A stretch of 36,983 bases of DNA. Origin: Muribaculum sp. An289. Its GTDB lineage: Bacteria; Bacteroidota; Bacteroidia; Bacteroidales; UBA932. Below the pieces are notes generated by a model, which was given only the letters and a program-made list of their open reading frames with translations, had not been told where the DNA came from and made no database searches. Both the position numbers and the translations under genes were made by a program. Within the stretch, counting starts at the first letter, position 1. Each line of letters begins with the position of its first letter. Positions 14,999 through 22,808 of the stretch are shown here, piece after piece. The stretch is from positions 1 to 36,983 of the forward strand of contig NZ_NFIV01000014.1 in NCBI RefSeq assembly GCF_002159555.1. The letters run 5' to 3'.

Positions 14999-15712
14999 AT
15001 GAAGTACATTCCTTCCATCGCATTCGAGGAGATGTCAGGCTCCGCAAAGGGAGTCACCGCCGCCAAGACCATGGGGCGCAAGTACATCCGCAACAAGGGC
15101 TACGGCGGAGGAGTCCGCACCGCGGCGCAGGCCGCCGTCAAGTCCGTATTCAAGCAGCTCTCCCAGGGCTGGAAGTCCCTCACCAACGAGCAGATCCTCG
15201 CATGGAACAGCCTCGCCCTCTCCCAGGCCGGCCGCTCCGTCCTCGGTACCTCCTCCAAGATCACCGGCAGCAACCTCTACATGAGGCTCAACTACTGGAT
15301 CGTCTACTGCGGAGGGGAAGCCCTGACGGTCCCGCCCACGCTCCGCGGGGTGGAGGCCCCTTCGGGAGCCGCCATCTCCCTCACCGCAGACACATTCACC
15401 TTCACCCTCGACTCCGAGCCCACGGAGAACATGGCCGACCTGAAGCTCGTCATCATGGCCAGCGCTCCCCAGTCCAACGGCGTCACCCGCGCCTACTCCA
15501 AGGCCGTTGGCATCGGCACCCCGAAGGATCCGGTCAGCGATGAGTACGACCTCAAGGCAGAGTATGACGCCCGCCACGGAGCTCCAAGCGACGCCGCGCC
15601 GAAGGTCTTCATGAAGTGGTTCTTCGTTGACACCACCACCGGCGAGGTCTCCGGCGAGCAGATGGCCCTCGCACAGCTCACCGCAGCCACAGAACCCGAT
15701 GCTGGAGCATAA
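14999..15712 (+). CDS. Hypothetical protein, short paralogue of the 12991 gene
   Basis: This is a 237-residue protein. The N-terminal 100 residues carry the shared pattern PSIAF, GS-x(2)-GVTA, a Lys/Arg-rich stretch, LSQGWKSLTNEQILAWNSLA (about 59-78) and ITGSNLYMRLNYW. The rest is beta-rich and ends TGEVSGEQMALAQLT with an Ala-rich tail. Lys, Arg and Ala content near the N-terminus would suit a DNA- or cell-wall-binding surface, but no known domain is recognised. It is the last accessory gene before the obg region. It has its own promoter and a strong terminator, the organisation expected of a well expressed single gene. Confidence 0.78.
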   Translation: MKYIPSIAFEEMSGSAKGVTAAKTMGRKYIRNKGYGGGVRTAAQAAVKSVFKQLSQGWKSLTNEQILAWNSLALSQAGRSVLGTSSKITGSNLYMRLNYWIVYCGGEALTVPPTLRGVEAPSGAAISLTADTFTFTLDSEPTENMADLKLVIMASAPQSNGVTRAYSKAVGIGTPKDPVSDEYDLKAEYDARHGAPSDAAPKVFMKWFFVDTTTGEVSGEQMALAQLTAATEPDAGA

Positions 15713-15755
15713 CAGTTACTCCAGAGAAACAGACCTAAACTTAACCTAACCTATC

Positions 15756-15795
15756 AATCCCGCCCCGGCAGCCAATGCGGAGGCGGGATTTTTTC
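15756..15795 (+). terminator. Rho-independent terminator after the 14999 gene
   Basis: AATCCCGCC (15756-15764) pairs perfectly with GGCGGGATT (15782-15790) and is followed by TTTTTTCTTT. It lies 43 bp beyond the stop codon. Confidence 0.85.
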
Positions 15796-15842
15796 TTTCC
15801 AAATATTTCAGCAGAATAATATCCCCACATCAAAAGAATCTG

Positions 15843-15850
15843 TATCTTTG
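15843..15850 (+). promoter_or_regulatory. -7 element upstream of obg, with a 250-nt leader
   Basis: TATCTTTG matches the consensus exactly. The stretch from here to 16101 is AT-rich and holds no convincing gene: the 60-codon frame at 15906-16088 has a TTG start and no domain. A long 5' leader for obg, or a second nearer promoter, is likely. Confidence 0.5.
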
Positions 15851-16101
15851 CAAGATGTTATGATGCTTCCCACCGTGGAAAGTGAGCATTTAAACTGAAA
15901 GTTCTTTGATGTCTTTTTTTGAAGTTACACGGTTTTTCGACCGGATAGAACGACCAAAATCCGCAGAAAAAACCAATACAACTTACAAATTAATGGATAT
16001 GGTTTTCAGCCAAAACACACGAAAATTTTGTTACTCGTTTGTTACTTTTACCCTATCCGCGGCACAAAAGAACCACTTAAAATATTAATTAATAAGCATA
16101 T

Positions 16102-17106
16102 ATGCCAGACAGCAATTTCATAGACTACGTAAAAATATTCTGCGCTTCAGGAAACGGCGGGGACGGTTCCATGCATCTGAGGCGGGAAAAATACATTCCG
16201 AAAGGTGGGCCGGACGGAGGCGACGGAGGCCGCGGAGGGCACATCATCCTGCGAGGCAATCCCCAGTACTGGACACTGATACACCTCAAATACCGCAAAC
16301 ACATCAAGGCGGAGCACGGGGAAGCAGGCAGCGGAAACCTGTGCAAAGGCAAGAACGGAAAGGACATCATACTGGACGTACCTCTCGGAACCTTGGTCCG
16401 TGATGCCGAAACAGGTGAAAAACTGCTGGAAGTAGTCGAGCCGGGCGAAGAAAAAATACTCCTCAAAGGAGGACGTGGCGGGCTCGGGAACGCCTACTTC
16501 AAAAGTGCGACTAACCAGACTCCGAGATACGCCCAGCCGGGAGAACCGGGCAGCGAAGGATGGTTCATACTCGAACTCAAAGTACTTGCTGATGTGGGAC
16601 TTGTAGGTTTCCCGAATGCAGGAAAATCCACCCTGCTGTCAAAACTCTCAGCGGCAAAGCCCAAAATAGCGGACTACGCATTCACCACCTTGGAACCGAA
16701 CCTCGGAATAGTACAATACTATGACGACCAGTCGTTTGTCATGGCGGACATACCGGGCATCATCGAAGGTGCGGCCGAAGGCAAAGGGCTCGGGCTACGC
16801 TTCCTGAGACATATCGAACGCAATTCCGTACTGCTCTTCCTGATACCGGCCGACAGTAACGACATTGCCGAAGAATACGGCATACTGCTCGGCGAGTTGG
16901 AAAAATACAATCCCGAACTGCTCCACAAGCAGAGGCTGCTCGCCGTATCGAAATGCGACATGCTCGACGACGTTCTCAAAGAACAGCTGGAGCCTACCCT
17001 CCCGAAAGGAATAAAAACAGTTTTCATTTCTTCCCTTACCGGAGAAGGCCTGAAACAACTGAAAGACATGCTTTGGAAAGCGCTTAACGACACCGAAACG
17101 GAATAA
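16102..17106 (+). CDS. obg: GTPase Obg/CgtA
   Basis: This is an essential ribosome-associated GTPase acting in large-subunit assembly and stress signalling. Residues 1-158 form the Gly-rich Obg fold ([20 protein letters not shown], then [11 protein letters not shown]). The G domain follows, with G1 GFPNAGKS (169-176), switch region TTLEPN, G3 DIPG (216-219), G4 SKCD (283-286, a variant of NKxD) and G5 SSL (310-312). At 334 residues it is a short-form Obg without the C-terminal OCT domain. The ATG at 16102 gives the conserved N-terminus [17 protein letters not shown]. The next gene begins 35 bp after the stop, so the PAP2 and lplA genes may be in the same transcript. Confidence 0.97.
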   Translation: MPDSNFIDYVKIFCASGNGGDGSMHLRREKYIPKGGPDGGDGGRGGHIILRGNPQYWTLIHLKYRKHIKAEHGEAGSGNLCKGKNGKDIILDVPLGTLVRDAETGEKLLEVVEPGEEKILLKGGRGGLGNAYFKSATNQTPRYAQPGEPGSEGWFILELKVLADVGLVGFPNAGKSTLLSKLSAAKPKIADYAFTTLEPNLGIVQYYDDQSFVMADIPGIIEGAAEGKGLGLRFLRHIERNSVLLFLIPADSNDIAEEYGILLGELEKYNPELLHKQRLLAVSKCDMLDDVLKEQLEPTLPKGIKTVFISSLTGEGLKQLKDMLWKALNDTETE

Positions 17107-17141
17107 AAACAGAAATAAAATAAAATCATACCGAAACGCAA

Positions 17142-17759
17142 ATGTTTGAAAAGCTACATTATCTGGACCAGGACATCACCCTGTGGCTGAACATGCACCA
17201 ACCGTCAGGAATCATAGATTCCATAATGGTTTTTTTCTCCATCATTCCTGTCTGGTTCCCGCTCTACGCCATAACCATTTTCTTTGTTTTCATGAAAAAC
17301 GGGGTACACACCGGACTTGAAAAGAGAAAATATTTTACAAACGCCTGGGCTTCCATCATTTACGTACTGCTCGGAATGGGACTGACCCTGCTTCTTTGCG
17401 ACCAGACGGCGAACCTGTTCAAGGACGGAATCGAAAGGTTGCGCCCATGCCACGACAGCTACATGCTGAGCAACGGGCTGCGCGTGCTCGAAGACAAGGG
17501 AGGATTCTACGGTTTTTTCTCGGGCCATGCCTCAAACGCCTTCGGTTGGGCGATGGTGACTTCATTGATTTTTAGAAAGAAATGGTACACCATCACAATT
17601 TACGTATGGGCTGCCCTACTGGCAATCAGCAGAATATATGTCGGCAAACATTATCTCGGCGATGTACTCGTCGGAACAGTCTTCGGACTGTTTTTCGGCT
17701 GGCTTTCATATAAGGTCTGCTCTATCTTGATTTCCTTTATCAAAAAGAAAATCAGATGA
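17142..17759 (+). CDS. PAP2-family membrane phosphatase
   Basis: This is a 205-residue inner-membrane enzyme that removes phosphate from a lipid phosphate such as undecaprenyl diphosphate or phosphatidate; the exact substrate is not readable. The three catalytic motifs are present: KDGIERLRP (94-102), FFSGHAS (125-131, His129) and SRIYVGKHYLGD (163-174) with Arg164, His170 and Asp174. Hydrophobic helices lie near 25-50, 70-88, 133-145, 150-163 and 176-197. The C-terminus is basic (FIKKKIR). It overlaps the lplA start by 4 nt (ATGA), so the two are co-translated, although their functions are not obviously linked. Confidence 0.9.
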   Translation: MFEKLHYLDQDITLWLNMHQPSGIIDSIMVFFSIIPVWFPLYAITIFFVFMKNGVHTGLEKRKYFTNAWASIIYVLLGMGLTLLLCDQTANLFKDGIERLRPCHDSYMLSNGLRVLEDKGGFYGFFSGHASNAFGWAMVTSLIFRKKWYTITIYVWAALLAISRIYVGKHYLGDVLVGTVFGLFFGWLSYKVCSILISFIKKKIR

Positions 17760-18772
17760 ATAAAGATACCGTAATGTGCATCACCGACCACGGCCACGAC
17801 CCGTACTGGAATCTCGCCGCCGAGGAATACCTGCTGAAACGGCTTCCCAATCCGGTTTTCAGACTGTGGAGGAATTCCGAATCGGTAATCATAGGGAAAA
17901 ACCAGAATGCGCTGGCCGAAATAGACCGTGATTGGATAACATCCCACGGCATACCGGTAGTGCGCAGGCTTACGGGCGGCGGTGCCGTATTCCACGACAT
18001 GGGAAACCTCAACTTCAGTTTCATACGGAAAAGGGAGGCAGGTGAAGACACTCACGCCATGTTCGCAAGGTATACGATGCCTGTAATATCGACGTTGCGC
18101 GGACTCGGCATCGATGCAAGGCTCGAAGGCCGCAACGACCTGACCATCGGAGACCGCAAATTTTCCGGAAACGCCATAGCCATATACAGGGACAGGGTGC
18201 TCTGTCACGGCTGCATACTTTTCGAAGCCTCGCTTGACAAACTCTCAGGAGCACTGAACTCACGGCCGGAAAAATTCATCGGCAAAGCCGTATCGTCCAA
18301 CAGAAGCCGCGTGACAAACATTTCCGAGCACCTGAAAGAACCCGTAGACATCGAAAACTTCATCGGGCTCCTTAAAGAAAACGCAATAACCGGGGAACTC
18401 GCCTCATACGGTTCAGGGATAGAAACTTACGAATATACCGAAGCGGACATTGCCGCAATAGACAGCCTTGCGGATGAAAAATACCGCCTCGACAGCTGGA
18501 ATTACGGAAAATCCCCCAAATACAGCATCAGCCGCGTGCGGAAATTCCCTGCCGGCCTCGTGGAAATCTACGCCGACATAAAGGAAGGCCTCGTTTCCGA
18601 TATAAAAATCATGGGAGACTATTTTTTCGAAGCCCCTACCGAAGAACTCGAAACGGCCCTGCTCGGCTGCCCTTACGACAGCGAAGCCGTCCAGACCGCG
18701 CTCGTGCGTGCCGGCCTGTCAAAGTACATAGCCGGGGTCACTCCGCAGGACATCGTCGAGATGATGTTCTGA
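17756..18772 (+). CDS. lplA: Lipoate-protein ligase A
   Basis: This 338-residue enzyme activates lipoate with ATP and attaches it to lysine in 2-oxoacid dehydrogenase or glycine-cleavage H proteins. Family motifs are IIGKNQNALAEID (45-57), RRLTGGGAVFHD (70-81), DLTIGDRKFSGNA and HGCILFE, the lipoyl-AMP binding site. The C-terminal accessory domain (about 250-338) has the usual pattern FPAGLVEIYADIKEGLVSDI. Length matches the complete LplA type. No lipoate synthase gene is nearby, so scavenging of external lipoate is the likely role. A bidirectional terminator lies 30 bp downstream. Confidence 0.95.
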   Translation: MNKDTVMCITDHGHDPYWNLAAEEYLLKRLPNPVFRLWRNSESVIIGKNQNALAEIDRDWITSHGIPVVRRLTGGGAVFHDMGNLNFSFIRKREAGEDTHAMFARYTMPVISTLRGLGIDARLEGRNDLTIGDRKFSGNAIAIYRDRVLCHGCILFEASLDKLSGALNSRPEKFIGKAVSSNRSRVTNISEHLKEPVDIENFIGLLKENAITGELASYGSGIETYEYTEADIAAIDSLADEKYRLDSWNYGKSPKYSISRVRKFPAGLVEIYADIKEGLVSDIKIMGDYFFEAPTEELETALLGCPYDSEAVQTALVRAGLSKYIAGVTPQDIVEMMF

Positions 18773-18800
18773 TTCCCATGTGCGCCGTTAAGCCGCTCCG

Positions 18801-18838
18801 AAAAAATAAAAAAAGCGACCCGCTTCCGGGCCGCTTCG
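18801..18838. terminator. Bidirectional terminator between lplA and rubrerythrin
   Basis: AAGCG-A-CCCG pairs with CGGG-CCGCTT around a CTTC loop. An A-rich run (18801-18814) on the left acts as a U-run for minus-strand transcripts of rubrerythrin; the weaker right side (TTCGTTT) can serve lplA. Confidence 0.7.
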
Positions 18839-18842
18839 TTTA

Positions 18843-19382
18843 TCAATAGTTTTCAGCCTTGATTTCGAAGAATGACTTAGGATGGTCGCATACAGGGCAT
18901 TTTTCAGGAGCCTTTTTGCCGATGTGGATGTGGCCGCAGTTCGAGCACTGCCAGATGACATCGCCTTCGCGTGAGAATACGAGACCGCCTTCTACGTTGG
19001 CGAGCAGCTTGCGGTAACGCTCCTCGTGCTCTTTCTCAATCTTGCCTACAGCCTCGAAAAGATAGGCTATGCGGGTAAAGCCTTCTTCCTTGGCCACTTT
19101 CGCAAACTCCGCATACATCTCGGTCCATTCGTAGTTTTCACCTTTGGCCGCATCCAACAGGTTGGCCGGTGTTTCCGGAATTTCGCCGTCATGCAAGAGT
19201 TTGAACCATATCTTGGCATGCTCCATCTCGTTCGCTGCCGTTTCTTCGAAAATCTTGGCTATCTGTACATAGCCGTCTTTCTTTGCTTTGGAAGCATAGT
19301 AAGTGTACTTGTTCCTTGCCTGAGACTCGCCTGCAAAAGCTGTCATCAGATTCTGTTCGGTTTTCGATCCCTTGAGTTCCAT
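18843..19382 (-). CDS. rbr: Rubrerythrin
   Basis: This 179-residue cytoplasmic non-haem di-iron protein reduces hydrogen peroxide in anaerobes. The four-helix ferritin-like domain carries iron ligands in [11 protein letters not shown] (45-55) and [12 protein letters not shown] (110-121), plus Glu19 near the N-terminus. The C-terminal rubredoxin-like centre has Cys146-x-x-Cys149 and Cys162-x-x-Cys165. All ligands are intact and the length is typical. It lies 95 bp downstream of a Fur/PerR-like gene on the same strand, a common pairing for peroxide control. A ribosome-binding sequence AAAGG lies about 10 nt before the ATG. An element TAACTTTA near 19410, one mismatch from the -7 consensus, may give it its own promoter. 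Confidence 0.96.
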   Translation of the reverse strand: MELKGSKTEQNLMTAFAGESQARNKYTYYASKAKKDGYVQIAKIFEETAANEMEHAKIWFKLLHDGEIPETPANLLDAAKGENYEWTEMYAEFAKVAKEEGFTRIAYLFEAVGKIEKEHEERYRKLLANVEGGLVFSREGDVIWQCSNCGHIHIGKKAPEKCPVCDHPKSFFEIKAENY

Positions 19383-19477
19383 AATTAAATACCTTTAAAA
19401 ATTAAAAATAAAGTTAAACGATTCATCTCTTTCCTTTGCAGCACCGGCAAAACGCATGGCAAATCCAAGCCGGAACA

Positions 19478-19897
19478 TCATATTTTTTCGACATCCACAT
19501 ACAACCTGGCCCCTCTCACACGATATCCCTCAAATGATTTTCCCGAAAGATGCATCTCCACCAGCTTCCGGATTTCCGGATCCTCCAAATCCACCACCTC
19601 GCAACCGTCATCTACAATCAGATGGTCATGGTATGCCGGAGTAATGTCATAAATCTTCCTTCCGGTAGACAACACCCTGCCTATCAGGCCGCTTTCCGCC
19701 ATTGTTTCAAGTATGTTGTATACCGCGGCCACGGTAACCACCGGAAGGGTCCGGCGGACTTCCGAAACAATCGAGTCCACGGAAGCATGCCCGAGCGAGG
19801 CCAGGGCACGGTATACGGCAATCCTCTGGTTGGTAACTTTCAACCCGGACGCGCGCAACCTGCCGCCTATGTCTTCTATGCTCAGCCTTTCTTCCAT
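19478..19897 (-). CDS. Fur/PerR-family metalloregulator
   Basis: This is a transcription repressor of about 139 residues. The winged helix covers ASGLKVTNQRIAVYRALASLGHASVD...VTVAAVYNILE. The dimerisation part has HDHLIVDDGCEVVDLED, where family members bind regulatory metal. The CxxC pairs that hold structural zinc in many Fur proteins are absent: only one Cys remains at the first site and none near the C-terminus. The frame extends to 19942, but a perfect -7 element lies inside that extension (19918-19925), so translation must start at ATG 19897. Its location upstream of rubrerythrin suggests peroxide sensing (PerR-like) rather than iron uptake control, which is inference. It is divergent from queD. 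Confidence 0.88.
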   Translation of the reverse strand: MEERLSIEDIGGRLRASGLKVTNQRIAVYRALASLGHASVDSIVSEVRRTLPVVTVAAVYNILETMAESGLIGRVLSTGRKIYDITPAYHDHLIVDDGCEVVDLEDPEIRKLVEMHLSGKSFEGYRVRGARLYVDVEKI

Positions 19898-19917
19898 CAA
19901 AATCGGATTTACCGATG

Positions 19918-19925
19918 CAAAGATA
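19918..19925 (-). promoter_or_regulatory. -7 element of the Fur/PerR-like gene
   Basis: The minus strand reads TATCTTTG, an exact match 20 bp before the ATG at 19897. It rules out the longer reading frame start at 19942. The very AT-rich spacer to queD contains repeated TTTTCAAA words that could hold a regulator site. Confidence 0.65.
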
Positions 19926-20001
19926 TAAAAATTTTCAAACAATAAAAATTATTATCTAATATTTTTCAAATAAAATTTTTGAAAATATCGCAAACACTTC
20001 A

Positions 20002-20009
20002 TAAGTTTG
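20002..20009 (+). promoter_or_regulatory. -7 element of queD-queE
   Basis: TAAGTTTG fits TAnnTTTG and lies 21 bp before the ATG at 20031. It shows that the TTG at 20007 is not the start. Confidence 0.55.
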
Positions 20010-20030
20010 CGGCAAATTTTACACGAAAAT

Positions 20031-20384
20031 ATGTTTTACGTATCGAAACGACTTGAAATATCATTCGCCCACAGGCTGGAACTCGACTACGAGAGCAAAT
20101 GCGGGCGCCTCCACGGGCACAATGCCATTGTAACAGTGTTCTGCTGCTCGGAAAAACTCGACAGGAACGGGATGGTCACGGATTTTTCAAAAATCAAAGA
20201 AACCGTAAGCGGAAGGCTCGATCATCTGTACATAAACGAAACGGCAGGCTTCAACCCTACCGCGGAAAACCTCGCGCACTGGCTCTGCGGCCTGATTCCG
20301 AACTGCTACAAAGTCATTTTCCAGGAATCCGAGGGGAATACGGCGGCATACGTGAAGGACGGCTACGAAAACGCCGCCCTGTAA
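20031..20384 (+). CDS. queD: 6-carboxy-5,6,7,8-tetrahydropterin synthase (QueD)
   Basis: This 117-residue enzyme converts dihydroneopterin triphosphate to 6-carboxytetrahydropterin, the second step to preQ0 and queuosine. Zinc ligands are His14 (SFAHRL), His28 and His30 (RLHGHN), and the catalytic Cys24 sits in ESKCGRLHGH. Further family signs are VTDFSKIKE and RLDHLYIN. The length is that of the compact QueD type. ATG 20031 follows a promoter element at 20002-20009. It lies 16 bp before queE, the next enzyme in the pathway, so both are one operon; queC and queF are not in the window. Confidence 0.94.
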   Translation: MFYVSKRLEISFAHRLELDYESKCGRLHGHNAIVTVFCCSEKLDRNGMVTDFSKIKETVSGRLDHLYINETAGFNPTAENLAHWLCGLIPNCYKVIFQESEGNTAAYVKDGYENAAL

Positions 20385-20400
20385 AACGGACATATCCATA

Positions 20401-20988
20401 ATGGGCAGTACATACAGAATCAACGAAATATTTTACTCCCTGCAAGGGGAAGGCTTCTTCACCGGCACGGCTTCGGTGTTCATCAGGTTTTCGGGATGCA
20501 ATCTGGAGTGCCCTTTCTGCGACACCAGGCATGAAGAAGGCACGGAAATGTCCGCAAGAGGGATAATCGAAGCCATATCGCCCTGGCCGTCACCTCATGT
20601 AGTGCTCACAGGCGGGGAGCCTTCGCTTTTCATAGACCGGGAACTGGTCGAAGCCCTGCACGGGGACGGAAGATTCATCGCAATCGAGACGAACGGGACA
20701 AACCCGCTTCCGGAAGGCATCGACTGGATTACATATTCGCCAAAACAGTTCTGGCTGCCCGAAGCCGAACCGGCAATCACCGAGTGCGACGAGCTGAAGG
20801 TCGTCTATACCGGACAGGACCTGTCCCGATATTCCGCGATAAAGGCCGCCCATCGCTTCATACAGCCATGCGACACCGGAGACGGCGACAGGAACAGGAA
20901 ACTCATAGAGGAAAGCGTGGAATTCTGCAAGCGCAATCCGCAGTGGAGACTTTCGCTGCAAACGCATAAATTTATTGATATTAAATAG
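20401..20988 (+). CDS. queE: 7-carboxy-7-deazaguanine synthase (QueE)
   Basis: This 195-residue radical SAM enzyme turns the QueD product into 7-carboxy-7-deazaguanine. The [4Fe-4S] cluster motif is Cys33-x3-Cys37-x2-Cys40 (SGCNLECPFCDT), the SAM-binding GGEPS is at 71-75, and IAIETNGT follows. The N-terminal substrate loop INEIFYSLQGEGFFTG is typical. The shortened partial barrel and the length fit QueE. It directly follows queD. The C-terminus LSLQTHKFIDIK is the normal family ending. Confidence 0.95.
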   Translation: MGSTYRINEIFYSLQGEGFFTGTASVFIRFSGCNLECPFCDTRHEEGTEMSARGIIEAISPWPSPHVVLTGGEPSLFIDRELVEALHGDGRFIAIETNGTNPLPEGIDWITYSPKQFWLPEAEPAITECDELKVVYTGQDLSRYSAIKAAHRFIQPCDTGDGDRNRKLIEESVEFCKRNPQWRLSLQTHKFIDIK

Positions 20989-21006
20989 AAAATCAATTGT
21001 TTTGTA

Positions 21007-21014
21007 TATCTTTG
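21007..21014 (+). promoter_or_regulatory. -7 element of the DEAD-box helicase gene
   Basis: TATCTTTG is an exact match, 62 bp before the ATG at 21076 and just after queE. Confidence 0.6.
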
Positions 21015-21075
21015 CGCCCAAATTGCGTTTTTGCACCCCTGCGCTTTGAAAATTTTAATACACATATAATAATTA

Positions 21076-22758
21076 ATGGTTACAAGTTTTTTAGATTTGG
21101 GTCTCTCCAACGAACTGCTCAATGCAGTGGCTGAATTGGGATTCGAGAAACCCACACCGGTACAGGCAAGAATAATACCTACACTTTTGGCTGAAAACAA
21201 GGACGTCGTATGCCTGGCACAGACAGGAACGGGGAAAACGGCGGCATTCGGCCTTCCTACGTTGGAATACCTCGACACGGAAAACAAGGATACACAGGTA
21301 CTCGTACTTTCCCCGACAAGGGAACTTTGCAGGCAGATAACACAGGATCTCGAAAATTATTCCAAATATAAGAAAGGGGTAAGAATCGTATCGCTCTATG
21401 GAGGCGCGAACATCGTGGCCCAGATGCGTTCCCTCAAGGACGGCGCGAACATAATAGTCGCGACTCCGGGAAGGCTGCTCGACATATTGAAACGCGGCAA
21501 GGCCGACATTTCGCATATCAGCACCCTCATCCTTGACGAGGCCGACGAAATGCTCGACATGGGATTCAAGGACGACCTCGACGCCATACTCGAATCGGCT
21601 CCGAAAGAGAGGCGCACGCTGCTGTTTTCCGCAACCCTGCCGAAGGAAGTGGAAGCCATAGCACGCAATTACATGACCGAACCGGAAATCGTCACGGTCG
21701 GGACACGTAATGCCGGTGCCGAAAACGTGGAACATTTTTATTATATGATAAGGGAGGAAGACCGTTACGAAGCTCTGAAGCGCATAGCGGACTTCAATCC
21801 GGACATTTACGGAATCGTTTTCTGCAAAACGAGGGAGGAAACCCAGAAAATAGCCGATGCCCTGCAACGTGACGGATACGATGCAGATGCGCTGCACGGA
21901 GACCTGTCGCAGGCACAGAGGGACTATGTAATGGGCAAATTCAAACGCAAGGCCCTCCACCTCCTCGTAGCGACCGACGTGGCCGCAAGGGGAATCGACG
22001 TAAACGGACTTTCCCATGTCATCAATTACAATCTCCCTCAGGAAATAGAGCTTTACACACACCGTAGCGGCAGGACCGGACGTGCCGACCGCAAGGGTAT
22101 TTCCATCGCCATCATAAACCAGAGGGAAAAAGGCAAGCTCCGCCGTATCGAGCAGGTAATCAAGAAAGAATTCACAAGACTCCCTATCCCGAGCGCAAGG
22201 GAAATCTGCGAAAAGCAGCTCCTCCACCTCATAAACGGAATCAATGCAGTGGAAGTGCGCAAGGACCTCTACAGTTTCCAGCAGCTCATCAACGAACAGT
22301 GGAGCGAGATTCCTAAGGAAGAACTGATTGAAAAAATGCTCTCATACGAATTCAACCGTTTCTTCGACTACTACCGCAAGGCCAAGGACATAAACATTAC
22401 CGACAAGCCGGAAGGCAAAAAATCTTCGATAAGGAAAGACGAGGATACGGGCAAAGACCGCGGAAGGGGCAGAAGGGAATCGAGAAGGCAGAAAGAGAAG
22501 AACTTCGAGCTTGGAAAATGCGAGGACGGCTTCAGCTGGGTGCGTGTGAATCTCGGATACAAGCACAAGGTCACCCCGAGGCTAATAATCGACATCATGA
22601 AAGAATGCGGCGCCAACAAAAAGGACGTGGGGAGGATAGAAATAACCAACGAATGCCTCTTCGCCGCAGTCAAGAGCAACATCGCCGGCTACGTGGCTTC
22701 CGAAATCGACGGGGCTACATACCGCAGGCACAAACTCAGGGCAGACATCTGGAAATAA
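21076..22758 (+). CDS. DEAD-box ATP-dependent RNA helicase with DbpA-type RNA-binding domain
   Basis: This 560-residue helicase probably acts in ribosome assembly and RNA turnover, especially in the cold. All motifs are visible: Q motif PTPVQ (26-30), Walker A AQTGTGKT (48-55), PTREL, TPGR, DEAD (154-157), SAT (185-187), ARGID (305-309) and HRSGRTGR (329-336). Residues about 440-480 are a charged, Arg/Lys/Glu-rich linker. The last 75 residues (FSWVRVNLGYKHKVTPRLII...DVGRIEI) form a DbpA/CsdA-like RNA-binding domain. In Bacteroidota it is usually annotated DeaD/CsdA-like; the precise orthologue is not certain. It is transcribed from its own promoter. Confidence 0.95.
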   Translation: MVTSFLDLGLSNELLNAVAELGFEKPTPVQARIIPTLLAENKDVVCLAQTGTGKTAAFGLPTLEYLDTENKDTQVLVLSPTRELCRQITQDLENYSKYKKGVRIVSLYGGANIVAQMRSLKDGANIIVATPGRLLDILKRGKADISHISTLILDEADEMLDMGFKDDLDAILESAPKERRTLLFSATLPKEVEAIARNYMTEPEIVTVGTRNAGAENVEHFYYMIREEDRYEALKRIADFNPDIYGIVFCKTREETQKIADALQRDGYDADALHGDLSQAQRDYVMGKFKRKALHLLVATDVAARGIDVNGLSHVINYNLPQEIELYTHRSGRTGRADRKGISIAIINQREKGKLRRIEQVIKKEFTRLPIPSAREICEKQLLHLINGINAVEVRKDLYSFQQLINEQWSEIPKEELIEKMLSYEFNRFFDYYRKAKDINITDKPEGKKSSIRKDEDTGKDRGRGRRESRRQKEKNFELGKCEDGFSWVRVNLGYKHKVTPRLIIDIMKECGANKKDVGRIEITNECLFAAVKSNIAGYVASEIDGATYRRHKLRADIWK

Positions 22759-22782
22759 GGATGCCTGCCTGTTTTCACGACT

Positions 22783-22808
22783 TTCCGGGCGGTTTTAAAA
22801 CCCCGGAA
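22783..22808. terminator. Near-perfect palindrome between the convergent helicase and carrier genes
   Basis: TTCCGG-GC-GGTTTT is mirrored by AAAACC-CCGGAA, centred on TTTTAAAA. The TAA stop of the minus-strand carrier gene lies inside it. Position between convergent genes suggests two-way termination, though no U-run follows the stem. Confidence 0.45.

Noticed and set aside
15906-16088. 60-codon frame between the accessory genes and obg
   Set aside because: TTG start, no domain, AT-rich; more likely untranslated leader.
21091-22227. 378-codon frame antisense to the helicase gene
   Set aside because: A shadow of a long, well-conserved helicase gene; composition not protein-like.
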